A DNA stretch of 7,507 bases from Actinobacteria bacterium UBA7422 (GTDB lineage: Bacteria > Actinomycetota > Actinomycetes > S36-B12): contig DKME01000169.1 of NCBI GenBank assembly GCA_002469525.1, positions 11,332 through 18,838 of the forward strand, in the 5' to 3' direction. Under the pieces are notes generated by a model, which worked only from the letters and a program-made list of their open reading frames with translations, was not told the origin of the DNA and ran no database searches. Shown piece by piece: positions 1-6,129 of this stretch. The translations under genes and the position numbers were made by a program. Each line of letters starts with the position of its first letter. Position 1 is the stretch's first letter.

Positions 1-375
1 CAACTTGGCGTTGAGGTCGCCGAGGGACTTCATGCTCAGGGAATCGGGGTTGAAGTACTCGACCCCCGGTGGGTGAAACCAGTCCCAATGTACGTGGTCG
101 ACCAAGCAGCCAAAGCAAGAATAGTTGTTGTGATTGAAGACGGAATCCGGGTGGGTGGTGTAGGGGCTGCGGTGAGTCAAGCCTTGCGTGACCGCAACGT
201 TGACGTTCCAGTGCGAAACTTTGGTACACCATTACTGTTCTTAGACCACGCCAAACGAGCATCGATCCTCAGCGAGCTTGGATTGACCGGACAAGCGATC
301 ACCCGGTCAATCACCGAGTGGATTGCAAATAGTCAATCCACTGACTCACATGATTCAGTTACGCAGGAACGCTAG
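1..375 (+). CDS. dxs: 1-deoxy-D-xylulose-5-phosphate synthase, C-terminal fragment (5' end outside window)
   Basis: This is the last 124 residues of DXS, the thiamine-diphosphate enzyme that condenses pyruvate and glyceraldehyde-3-phosphate into 1-deoxy-D-xylulose-5-phosphate, the first step of the MEP isoprenoid pathway in the cytoplasm. The reading frame is open from base 1, so the gene enters from the left; the first internal GTG at 73 is not the real start. The piece covers the transketolase C-terminal domain. Family-typical segments are GIGVEVLDPRWVKPVP near the beginning, then VVVIEDGIRVGGVGAAV, then RNFGTPLLFLDHAKRASIL and a final LGLTGQAI helix. The last dozen or so residues are a polar, poorly conserved tail. 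The full protein is usually about 620-650 residues, so roughly one fifth is visible. The gene ends in TAG and overlaps the 3' end of convergent fadB by 17 bases. Identification is from motifs; the cofactor-binding domains are not in the window. Confidence 0.93.
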   Translation, partial: QLGVEVAEGLHAQGIGVEVLDPRWVKPVPMYVVDQAAKARIVVVIEDGIRVGGVGAAVSQALRDRNVDVPVRNFGTPLLFLDHAKRASILSELGLTGQAITRSITEWIANSQSTDSHDSVTQER

Positions 376-2455
376 CCACACCCTGTTGCAGGAAACGTGG
401 GTTGCTGTAACCCTCGCGGTCAAGATAGGGCGTAATGCCGCCTAACCAAAATGGCCAGCCGGCTCCAAGGATCATGCATAGATCTAAGTCCTGCGCCTGG
501 GCGACAACACCTTCGTCTAACATTATTTGAGCTTCCTGGGCTACTGCGGTAAGCGCACGGTCACGAATCTGGTCGGGCGTCATGGTGCTTGGGGAATCGC
601 CAAAAATCTCAGCCACCCTTGGATCAACAGTCTTATTACCGGCTTGATCCCAAAGCCAAACTCCTGGCAGTCCGGCTGCCACAAGTTGCCCCATCTTTTC
701 TGAGGCGTGGAATCGATCAGGGAAGTGGCCATTCAAGGTCTGGGCGACGTGCTGGGCCACTGCTGGGCCCACCATTTGCACAAGCACGAAAGGTTCCATC
801 GGCAAACCCATCGCGTGCACCGCTGCGTCAGCGTCAGCAAAGCTGGCGCCTTCGTCGACACAGGCAATAATTTCACCCAAGAATCTGTTCAACAGTCGGT
901 TAACGACAAATGCAGGTCGATCTGCAACTAGGACACACGACTTTTTGAGTCCCTTGCCCACGGCGAAGGCTGTAGCAAGCGAAGCATCGTCGGTCCTTTC
1001 AGCGCGCGCAATCTCGAGAAGTGGCATCAGGGCAACCGGGTTGAAGAAGTGGAAGCCGACAACGCGCTCTGGGTACTCCAAGTCCGCTGCCATATCGGTG
1101 ACCGAAAGTGATGAGGTGTTGGTTGCCAGAATGCAGTCAGGTCTCACAACCTCTTCCAACTGCGCGAAGACGGTCTTTTTGACTGCAAGTTCTTCAAAGA
1201 CCGCTTCGATCACGAAGTCAGCATCAGAGAAATCAGCCTTGTCTGTTGTTCCCGTGATGAGTGCTTTGAGCCTATTGCACTTGTCCTGGCTAAGACGGCC
1301 CTTGCCTAGCATCTTGTCTAATTCGGCGTGGGCGTAACCCACGCCCTTATCCACACGTTCTTGATCAAGGTCGGTCATAACAACAGGGACCTTAAGTTGA
1401 CGCGCGAAAAGCAGGGCGAGTTGGCTGGCCATGAGTCCAGCTCCAACTATTCCCACCTTCTTAACTGGTCGAGCGAGTGTCTTGTCCGGTGCGCCAGCAG
1501 GTCGCTTTGCTCGCTTTTGAACCAGATCAAATGAATACAGTGAAGCGCGAAGTGGGTCAGACATAACCAGATCGGTGAGGGCGACGTCTTCGGCGTCGAA
1601 CCCTTCGCTTCGGGTGCTTGTCTTGGCCGCGGCGACGAGGTCAAGTGCCAGGTAGGGCGCCCGAGTGGCGCCATGCACCCGTGCGTCAACTTGTGTGCGC
1701 GCAGCGTCAACGACTGCATCCCAGGTGTCACGATCAACTGGAGCCCGATCAATGTTGACTAAGCCGGTAAGAATCTTTGCGGCCCAGAGGATGGATTGCT
1801 CAAGGAAGTCGGCCGGGGCAAACATGACGTCCATGACACCGAGTTCCACAGCTTGCTTGGGCTTCATTTGCTTGTTCTGGCTCATTGAGTTGTTGATAAT
1901 TACTTCCAGTGCATTCTTTGGCCCGACCAGATTGGGAAGCAACCATGCTCCACCCCAACCAGGGATCAGACCTAAAAAAACCTCGGGTAATGACAAGGCT
2001 GCGGCATCTGCACTTACGGTTCGGTAGTTGCAGTGCAGGGCAAGTTCCATGCCCCCGCCCATTGCAGCGCCATTAACAAAGGCGAAAGTGGGAACGGAAA
2101 ACTCTCCGAATCGTCGCATGACGTCGTGGCCGAGTTTTCCGAAAGCCGCAATAATCCGTGGGTCGTTGACAATGCTCATTGCAGACAGGTCTGCCCCAAC
2201 AGCGAAAATGAAAGGCTTTCCCGTGATGCCGACAGCTGCAATATCTGTTCTGGCTGCAATCTCGTCAAGTGCGGTATTGAGTGACGCTAGACCCGCAGGC
2301 CCAAAAGTTGAGGGCCGCGTGTGGTCCTTTCCATTGTCCAAGGTGATCAGTGCCATGGTGCCTGCACCGAGGGGTAGTTCAAAATAGCGGACCCGAGACT
2401 GTGTGACGACTTCGTCAGGGATATTTACGACTACGGCTTGTGCTGATTCGCTCAT
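359..2455 (-). CDS. fadB: Bifunctional enoyl-CoA hydratase / 3-hydroxyacyl-CoA dehydrogenase (beta-oxidation alpha subunit)
   Basis: This 698-residue protein catalyses two consecutive beta-oxidation steps: hydration of trans-2-enoyl-CoA and NAD-dependent oxidation of L-3-hydroxyacyl-CoA. Residues about 25-240 form the crotonase domain, with both catalytic glutamates present: Glu137 in GGGMELAL and Glu158 in SLPEVFLG. Residues about 331-515 are the NAD-binding domain. It has a Rossmann turn GAGLMA (338-343; Ala where many homologues have Gly), an acidic TDLD strand end for NAD, NTSS at 446-449, and the catalytic His469 in GFHFFNP paired with Glu481. Residues about 516-690 are the two C-terminal helical dimerisation domains, starting PAFVVNRLL. 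Length fits the FadB/FadJ family. The ATG overlaps the TGA of fadA (ATGA) and has the Shine-Dalgarno AGGGAG 6 bases upstream, so it is very likely co-translated with fadA and forms the trifunctional complex with it. The 3' end overlaps dxs by 17 bases. Chain-length preference cannot be read from the sequence. Confidence 0.95.
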   Translation of the reverse strand: MSESAQAVVVNIPDEVVTQSRVRYFELPLGAGTMALITLDNGKDHTRPSTFGPAGLASLNTALDEIAARTDIAAVGITGKPFIFAVGADLSAMSIVNDPRIIAAFGKLGHDVMRRFGEFSVPTFAFVNGAAMGGGMELALHCNYRTVSADAAALSLPEVFLGLIPGWGGAWLLPNLVGPKNALEVIINNSMSQNKQMKPKQAVELGVMDVMFAPADFLEQSILWAAKILTGLVNIDRAPVDRDTWDAVVDAARTQVDARVHGATRAPYLALDLVAAAKTSTRSEGFDAEDVALTDLVMSDPLRASLYSFDLVQKRAKRPAGAPDKTLARPVKKVGIVGAGLMASQLALLFARQLKVPVVMTDLDQERVDKGVGYAHAELDKMLGKGRLSQDKCNRLKALITGTTDKADFSDADFVIEAVFEELAVKKTVFAQLEEVVRPDCILATNTSSLSVTDMAADLEYPERVVGFHFFNPVALMPLLEIARAERTDDASLATAFAVGKGLKKSCVLVADRPAFVVNRLLNRFLGEIIACVDEGASFADADAAVHAMGLPMEPFVLVQMVGPAVAQHVAQTLNGHFPDRFHASEKMGQLVAAGLPGVWLWDQAGNKTVDPRVAEIFGDSPSTMTPDQIRDRALTAVAQEAQIMLDEGVVAQAQDLDLCMILGAGWPFWLGGITPYLDREGYSNPRFLQQGVASVPA

Positions 2456-3642
2456 GCGTTACTCCCTGAAATATTTTCCCAAATGACTGTTCCGCCCATG
2501 CCCAAACCAATACACATGGTGGTAATTCCATATTTTGCACCAGGATTCACGGTGAAATCCGCCGCAAGGTTCGACATCAATCGAATTCCGCTGGAAGCTA
2601 GTGGGTGTCCCACCGCGATTGCCCCGCCCATTGGGTTTACGCGTGGATCGTCGTCGTCGATTCCGAAGTGGTCGAGAAATGCCAGTACCTGCACGGCGAA
2701 TGCTTCGTTGACTTCGAAGAGGTCGATGTCCTTGATGGATAGCCCAGCGCGGGCAAGTGCCTTTTCGGTGCTGGGCACTGGGCCAACGCCCATTACTTCT
2801 GGTTCGACTCCTGCAAATGCAAAGCCGACCATGCGCATTTTTTTAGTGAGTCCGAGTTGATCGGCGACTCCCTCATTTGCGAGAAGTGCGGCAGTGGCAC
2901 CATCCGAGAGTCCTGAGGCGTTGCCGGCACTTACACGACCATGTGGTCGGAAAGGAGTTTTCAAACTGGCCAGGCCTTCGAGTGTTGTGCCTGGCCTGGG
3001 AGCCTCATCGACACTCACCAGGACACTGCCAAGCTCCGCGCTGCGTGCGGTGACAGGAACCAGATCCGGTTGGATCAATCCATTCGCGTAGGCCTTTGCA
3101 GTTTTTTCCTGCGACCCGAGTGCAAAGGCATCGGCTCGCTCCTTGGTTAAGTGTGGAAACCGGTCGTGCAGGTTTTCTGCCGTCATGCCCATTGCCATTG
3201 CTTCGGGGTCGACAATTTTTTCTGACAGATAGCGCGGATTGGGGTCCATGCCTTCTCCCATAGGGTGATGCGTCATGTGCTCAACGCCACCTGCAAGGGC
3301 TAGGTCGTAGGCACCGGCCATGATCGCGCTGGAAAGCGTGGTAACCGCGGTCATGGCGCCCGCGCACCAACGGTCGATCGAGTAACCCGGGACAGTATTT
3401 GGTAGCCCGGCCAGAAGTGATGCCGAGCGCCCTATGTTCATACCCTGATCGCCCGTTTGGGACGTCGCGGCGATTGCAACGTCGTCGATGTGTTCCGGTG
3501 GAAGGTTGGGATTGCGTCTGAGGAGTTCTCTCATGACCTTGACAATCAGGTCGTCGGCTCTGGTCTCTGCGTAGAGACTCCCAGCTCGAGCGAAAGGGGT
3601 CCGAGCCCCGTCAACAAAAACGACATTTGCGCGTTCAGCCAT
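2452..3642 (-). CDS. fadA: Acetyl-CoA C-acyltransferase (3-ketoacyl-CoA thiolase, beta-oxidation beta subunit)
   Basis: This is a 396-residue degradative thiolase that cleaves 3-ketoacyl-CoA with CoA to acetyl-CoA and a shortened acyl-CoA, the last step of each beta-oxidation round. The whole length is the two-domain thiolase fold. Visible active-site elements are the nucleophile Cys93 in IDRWCAGAM, the NEAFA motif at 312-316, His346 in GHPLASSG, and the second cysteine Cys377 in CIGLGMGG, which protonates the leaving acetyl-CoA. The N-terminal VDGARTPFARAGS is also typical, as is the substrate-loop region around GGVEHMTHHPMG (118-129). Length is normal (about 390-400). The ATG has a near-perfect Shine-Dalgarno, AAGGAGG, 5 bases upstream. 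It is the first gene of a fadA-fadB pair with a 4-base overlap. A 41-base gap separates it from rnd and holds a possible operator and -10. A biosynthetic acetyl-CoA acetyltransferase role is less likely because of the direct coupling to fadB. Confidence 0.94.
   Translation of the reverse strand: MAERANVVFVDGARTPFARAGSLYAETRADDLIVKVMRELLRRNPNLPPEHIDDVAIAATSQTGDQGMNIGRSASLLAGLPNTVPGYSIDRWCAGAMTAVTTLSSAIMAGAYDLALAGGVEHMTHHPMGEGMDPNPRYLSEKIVDPEAMAMGMTAENLHDRFPHLTKERADAFALGSQEKTAKAYANGLIQPDLVPVTARSAELGSVLVSVDEAPRPGTTLEGLASLKTPFRPHGRVSAGNASGLSDGATAALLANEGVADQLGLTKKMRMVGFAFAGVEPEVMGVGPVPSTEKALARAGLSIKDIDLFEVNEAFAVQVLAFLDHFGIDDDDPRVNPMGGAIAVGHPLASSGIRLMSNLAADFTVNPGAKYGITTMCIGLGMGGTVIWENISGSNA
2462..2467 (-). 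promoter_or_regulatory. Ribosome binding site of fadB inside the end of fadA
   Basis: Read on the minus strand, AGGGAG lies 6 bases before the fadB ATG and within the last codons of fadA. With the 4-base ATGA overlap it indicates re-initiation, or direct initiation, by ribosomes finishing fadA. It supports the chosen fadB start. Confidence 0.75.
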
Positions 3643-3647
3643 TTGTT

Positions 3648-3654
3648 CCTCCTT
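3648..3654 (-). promoter_or_regulatory. Strong Shine-Dalgarno of fadA
   Basis: AAGGAGG on the minus strand, 5 bases (AACAA) before the fadA ATG. It is the strongest ribosome binding site in the window and contrasts with the genes that lack one. It fixes the fadA start. Confidence 0.85.
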
Positions 3655-3665
3655 GTGGAAGTCCT

Positions 3666-3683
3666 ATGTTACCCGCTAGTAAC
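3666..3683 (-). promoter_or_regulatory. Candidate operator and -10 element in front of fadA
   Basis: On the minus strand the gap between rnd and fadA opens with GTTACTAGCGGGTAAC (3683-3668), an inverted repeat with 5-base arms GTTAC/GTAAC around a 6-base centre. It runs into TAACAT (3671-3666), which fits the TANNNT -10 pattern and would start transcription near 3659, giving a roughly 17-base leader that contains the Shine-Dalgarno. No good -35 is visible upstream. A dyad of this size covering a -10 is typical of a TetR-family repressor site, and fatty-acid degradation genes in actinobacteria are often controlled by such repressors responding to acyl-CoA. The dyad is seen; the regulator and its ligand are inference. 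Confidence 0.45.
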
Positions 3684-4979
3684 TTATTGCTCTCCCGGAT
3701 CCGGTTGTTCGGCAGGTTCTGCTTGTACGGGTTCTGCTTGTACGGGTCGAGGTTGCGCGTGGCGCGCTGCGAAGACGATAGGAACCACAATCTCGCACTG
3801 CCAGTCCCGAGCGCCACCGCCAGTAAATAGATCACGATACGACGACTCGTCTTCCACTGGATCCATCCAGCTCGCCCGACGAACGAGATCCGGGGTCATC
3901 AGGTTTTCAACCGGAATGCTGAGCAGTTCACTGACTTCGGCCAGCGACCCTCGAACAACTTCCAACCGAGCAAATGCTGCGGGGTTCTTGTCAATCCAAC
4001 TTTTTGGCGATGGAAGTCCGTCGCTCTTAGGAGGTGGCCCGGGCAATTCGGACTCGGGCAATGATCTTGCGCGCTCTAGGGCAGACTTCCACTGTCGTTC
4101 ATACCGCACGGCGCCGCGGCCGTGGAAGTCCTTGACTTTAAGTAGAACGTCAGCGGGATTGGAAAGCGCTGCGGCGATAATCGCGCGATCAGGGATTAAT
4201 CGTCCTGGTGCTACGTCTCTACGCCGGGCAATGTCGTCCCGGGTGATCCACAATTCTCTCACTACAGCACGTGCCCTTGGATTTTTCACCCCGTGCACGC
4301 CCGAGGTTCTGCGCCATGCTTCACCCGTGTGTTCGCGGGGTTTCCACGACAGGAGTGCGGTGAACTCTTGGTGTGCAAACTCAAGTTTGTTGGCCTCTCG
4401 CAAACTTTCTTCCAATGAGTTGCGCAATTCAACGAGTAATTCAACATCGAGGGCGGCATAGCGCAGCATGGCAGGGGAAAGCGGCCGTGCCGACCAGTCT
4501 GCAGCCCCGTGACCCTTCTCCAGGTAGAGCCCGAGTTCACTTTCAATCAGCGGCCCAAGCCCCACGCGATCACAACCGAGAATTCGCCCCGCAAGTTCGG
4601 TGTCAAAGAGCGAATCAGGGGAAAGCCCAACCTCTCGCAAACATTCAAGATCTTGGGTAGCAGCGTGCAAAATCCACTCAACCCCGACGGATGCTTTGGC
4701 TATAGGTGAAAGATCTGGACAGGAAATGGGATCAACTAATGCGGTTCCGGCACCTTCACGGCGCATTTGAATTAAATATGCCCTTTGGGAATAGGTATAG
4801 CCCGAAGCGCGTTCGGCATCTAATGCAAGTGGCCCGGTACCCAAAGCAAGTTTGTCCGCGTACTCAAGAAGTGCCTGATGGGTGGTGATTACCGCAGGAA
4901 CTTCTTCACTCGGTTGATACGGAATCTTTACTTGATCAGGGACAGCATCTAGATTTTCGTTATCCACGACGACGAACAT
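3684..4979 (-). CDS. rnd: Ribonuclease D-like 3'-5' exoribonuclease with HRDC domain
   Basis: This is a DEDDy-family exoribonuclease of about 431 residues, expected to trim the 3' ends of tRNA precursors and other small RNAs in the cytoplasm. Numbering is from the ATG at 4979. Exo I is LALDAERASG with Asp54 and Glu56. Exo II is HAATQDLECL with Asp110. Exo III is LRYAALDVELL with Tyr174 and Asp178. All metal ligands are therefore present. FDTELAGRILG and DWSARPLS are also typical. An HRDC nucleic-acid-binding domain lies at about 235-310 (RELWITRDDIARRRDVAPGR), followed by a second helical domain to about 405. The protein ends in a Pro/Glu/Gln-rich tail with two VQAEP copies. The start is uncertain: a TTG at 4994 would add 5 residues, and the GAGGGGA motif abuts that TTG while lying 16 bases from the ATG. 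Either start lies inside the end of the DUF3000 gene, so translation is probably coupled. The start is given low weight; the function is well supported. Confidence 0.9.
   Translation of the reverse strand: MFVVVDNENLDAVPDQVKIPYQPSEEVPAVITTHQALLEYADKLALGTGPLALDAERASGYTYSQRAYLIQMRREGAGTALVDPISCPDLSPIAKASVGVEWILHAATQDLECLREVGLSPDSLFDTELAGRILGCDRVGLGPLIESELGLYLEKGHGAADWSARPLSPAMLRYAALDVELLVELRNSLEESLREANKLEFAHQEFTALLSWKPREHTGEAWRRTSGVHGVKNPRARAVVRELWITRDDIARRRDVAPGRLIPDRAIIAAALSNPADVLLKVKDFHGRGAVRYERQWKSALERARSLPESELPGPPPKSDGLPSPKSWIDKNPAAFARLEVVRGSLAEVSELLSIPVENLMTPDLVRRASWMDPVEDESSYRDLFTGGGARDWQCEIVVPIVFAARHAQPRPVQAEPVQAEPAEQPDPGEQ
3715..3744 (-). repeat. Exact 15-base tandem duplication in the 3' end of rnd
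   Basis: Two adjacent identical 15-base units (plus strand GGTTCTGCTTGTACG, 3715-3729 and 3730-3744). They are in frame and encode two VQAEP pentapeptides near the C-terminus of ribonuclease D. Identity at the nucleotide level suggests a recent slippage duplication in an unconstrained tail. Confidence 0.9.
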
Positions 4980-5547
4980 GCCCCACGTGGGCAATCCCCT
5001 CGGGGAGAGGAACCAACCCGCCGGCGCACACCATAACGTTGATCCACGCGCTCAGATGGGAGCCGAGATTGTCAACAGGTGCGCCATGTTCGTCCTCCGT
5101 GGGCGTCCACGATGCGCGAACTTCAACGAAGCCGTCGGCTGGGCGGTCAGATAGCGTTCCAAATGATTGACCTGCATTACTTGTAACTGTTCCACCCAAT
5201 TCGGTGATTTCTAAGTGCGAGACGCTTTCACTGATCCAGCTCCAGGCGACTTCGCGTACAAGGTCATCGTTCAAAAGGTCAGTTTCGAGCTCGGCGCGGG
5301 CAAAAATAACGGCCCGAAAGGTACCGCCCCACTCGTCAACACCATCTGGATCATGCAGCAACACGAATCGACCTGAGAACGCGTCACTATCTGGGTCGGT
5401 CGGCTCTCCCGTAAGGGCTAGGGCAAATGGTGCAAGTCGACTGGGGGCTGGGACTTGGGTCAAAGTGATGTCCGGCCGTACCACGACATTGCTGATCTGC
5501 TCTACCGTGAGGGCAAAGTGATCAGCGGAAGGGGTAACGGTGCGCAC
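4960..5547 (-). CDS. DUF3000 family protein of unknown function
   Basis: This 195-residue protein matches my recollection of the actinobacterial DUF3000 family, whose function is unknown. Recognisable conserved segments, in order, are RPDITLTQVPAPSRLAPFAL (24-43), FVLLHDPDG (61-69), WGGTFRAV (73-80), AWSWI (101-105), EVRASWTP (142-149) and HLSAW (164-168). No signal peptide or membrane segment is seen, so it is probably cytoplasmic, and it has a clear excess of acidic residues. The GTG start is the first possible start after an in-frame TAA two codons upstream. It lies 6 bases after a TAGTCT hexamer and lacks a Shine-Dalgarno, so it may be translated leaderless. Its 3' end overlaps the beginning of rnd by 20-35 bases depending on the rnd start, a strong sign of co-expression. 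A role connected to RNase D is suggested by position only. Confidence 0.85.
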   Translation of the reverse strand: MRTVTPSADHFALTVEQISNVVVRPDITLTQVPAPSRLAPFALALTGEPTDPDSDAFSGRFVLLHDPDGVDEWGGTFRAVIFARAELETDLLNDDLVREVAWSWISESVSHLEITELGGTVTSNAGQSFGTLSDRPADGFVEVRASWTPTEDEHGAPVDNLGSHLSAWINVMVCAGGLVPLPEGIAHVGHVRRRG

Positions 5548-5549
5548 CG
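5538..5549. repeat. 12-base perfect palindrome over the DUF3000 start codon
   Basis: CGGTGCGCACCG is its own reverse complement and contains the GTG start codon of the DUF3000 gene. If the gene is transcribed from the adjacent TAGTCT hexamer, the palindrome sits at +1, a position where a bound repressor would block initiation. A palindrome this long could also arise by chance in GC-rich sequence. Confidence 0.35.
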
Positions 5550-5553
5550 CTTA

Positions 5554-5559
5554 AGACTA
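5554..5559 (-). promoter_or_regulatory. Candidate -10 element for leaderless DUF3000-rnd transcript
   Basis: TAGTCT on the minus strand fits TANNNT and ends 6 bases before the GTG of the DUF3000 gene, so +1 would be the G of GTG. No Shine-Dalgarno and no good -35 are visible. The 47-base gap to msrB holds nothing else except an 8-base GGCGCGCC palindrome just after the msrB stop and no recognisable terminator, so read-through from msrB is also possible. Confidence 0.4.
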
Positions 5560-5594
5560 ATGAGGCAAAAGTGATTGGAGGGGCTGGCGCGCCG

Positions 5595-6044
5595 CTATGG
5601 GGTGTCGAAATTCACTGAAATTGAATTGATGCAGTAGCGCAGGTCGGTCGGGGTCTCGAAACCTTCACCCTCGAACACATGACCCAAGTGACCTCCGCAT
5701 GCAGCACAGCGCACTTCGGTCCTGGTGCGACCCATGCTTGTATCTTCGAGGTAGACCACTGAATCTTTCGCCAGTGGCTCATAGAAACTGGGCCATCCGC
5801 ACCGGGAGTCGAATTTGGTGTCACTTGTGAACAACTCGGCGCTACACGCTCGGCATGAATAGGAGCCACTGCGCTTTTCATCGGTGAACTCTCCCTGGAA
5901 AGCAGGTTCGGTGCCGGCTTGCCGCAGTACGTGGTATTCGTCCGGTGTCAATTTTTCCTGCCACTGATCCTCGGACAGAACTGTCGTGTAGTCACTGCCG
6001 TCGGGCCTCTTGGAACCGTCTCTTGCTGGGGTTGATCCGCTCAT
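5595..6044 (-). CDS. msrB: Peptide-methionine (R)-S-oxide reductase MsrB
   Basis: MsrB reduces the R epimer of methionine sulfoxide in proteins, using thioredoxin-type reductants, and repairs oxidative damage in the cytoplasm. Numbering is from the ATG at 6044 (149 residues). The catalytic Cys138 lies in RYCINSISV at the C-terminus, and the resolving Cys82 is in DSRCGWPSFY. Two CxxC pairs, Cys64/Cys67 (CRAC) and Cys113/Cys116 (CAAC), form the structural zinc site. HLGHVFEG supplies the active-site histidines. Length and motif order are those of a single-domain, zinc-type MsrB. A GTG two codons upstream (6050) is an alternative start. I prefer the ATG because a TATTCT hexamer ends 6 bases before it and there is no Shine-Dalgarno, as in a leaderless mRNA. 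It is divergent from the Nudix-like gene and lies 47 bases upstream of the DUF3000 gene on the same strand. Confidence 0.96.
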   Translation of the reverse strand: MSGSTPARDGSKRPDGSDYTTVLSEDQWQEKLTPDEYHVLRQAGTEPAFQGEFTDEKRSGSYSCRACSAELFTSDTKFDSRCGWPSFYEPLAKDSVVYLEDTSMGRTRTEVRCAACGGHLGHVFEGEGFETPTDLRYCINSISVNFDTP

Positions 6045-6129
6045 AGGCACAGAATACGCATGTAGTGTTTTTCTTGGTTTATCCTGCCCGCCTGTATGTC
6101 TGGGTGTTTCATGTCAAGATACGACCGTG
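6045..6129. other. Divergent intergenic region between msrB and the Nudix-like gene
   Basis: About 85 bases with lower G+C than the flanking genes. It must hold the promoters for both directions. The minus-strand -10 candidate is TATTCT next to msrB. For the plus-strand gene, CAAGAT (6115-6120) lies 6 bases before a GTG at 6127 and is a weaker -10 candidate. A perfect TTGACA is present on the minus strand at 6117-6112, but no -10 lies at a suitable distance. No clear dyad or riboswitch-like structure was seen. Confidence 0.5.
6051..6056 (-). promoter_or_regulatory. Candidate -10 element for leaderless msrB transcript
   Basis: TATTCT on the minus strand, followed by GTGCCT and then the ATG, so the A of ATG falls 7 bases after the end of the hexamer, the usual distance to +1. 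There is no convincing -35 at 16-18 bases upstream and no ribosome binding site, which together favour a leaderless start. Confidence 0.5.

Noticed and set aside
399..413. GGGTT-N5-AACCC hairpin after the dxs stop as a dxs terminator
   Set aside because: Five-base stem inside fadB coding sequence with no following T-run.
945..2387. Several plus-strand open frames of about 70-130 codons opposite fadB
   Set aside because: Low-complexity Ser/Ala/Arg-rich translations with no family resemblance. The minus-strand frame carries all expected FadB catalytic motifs throughout.
3695..3704. CCGGATCCGG palindrome just upstream of the fadA operator candidate
   Set aside because: It lies within the last rnd codons, is GC-rich and short, and has no promoter-related placement. 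Chance occurrence is likely.
3457..4461. A long plus-strand open frame (334 codons) antisense to rnd and the start of fadA
   Set aside because: It is rich in Ser, Arg and Ala with no recognisable motif, has no ribosome binding site, and lies entirely opposite strongly supported genes. It is a shadow frame.
6112..6117. Perfect TTGACA on the minus strand upstream of msrB as a -35 box
   Set aside because: No TANNNT hexamer lies 16-19 bases downstream of it, and its distance from the better -10 candidate at 6051-6056 is far too long.
6010..6129. N-terminal extension of the Nudix-like protein to a start at 6010
   Set aside because: The extra 40 residues would overlap the start of divergent msrB and its promoter and resemble no part of the family. 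The family-like sequence begins after the ATG at 6130.
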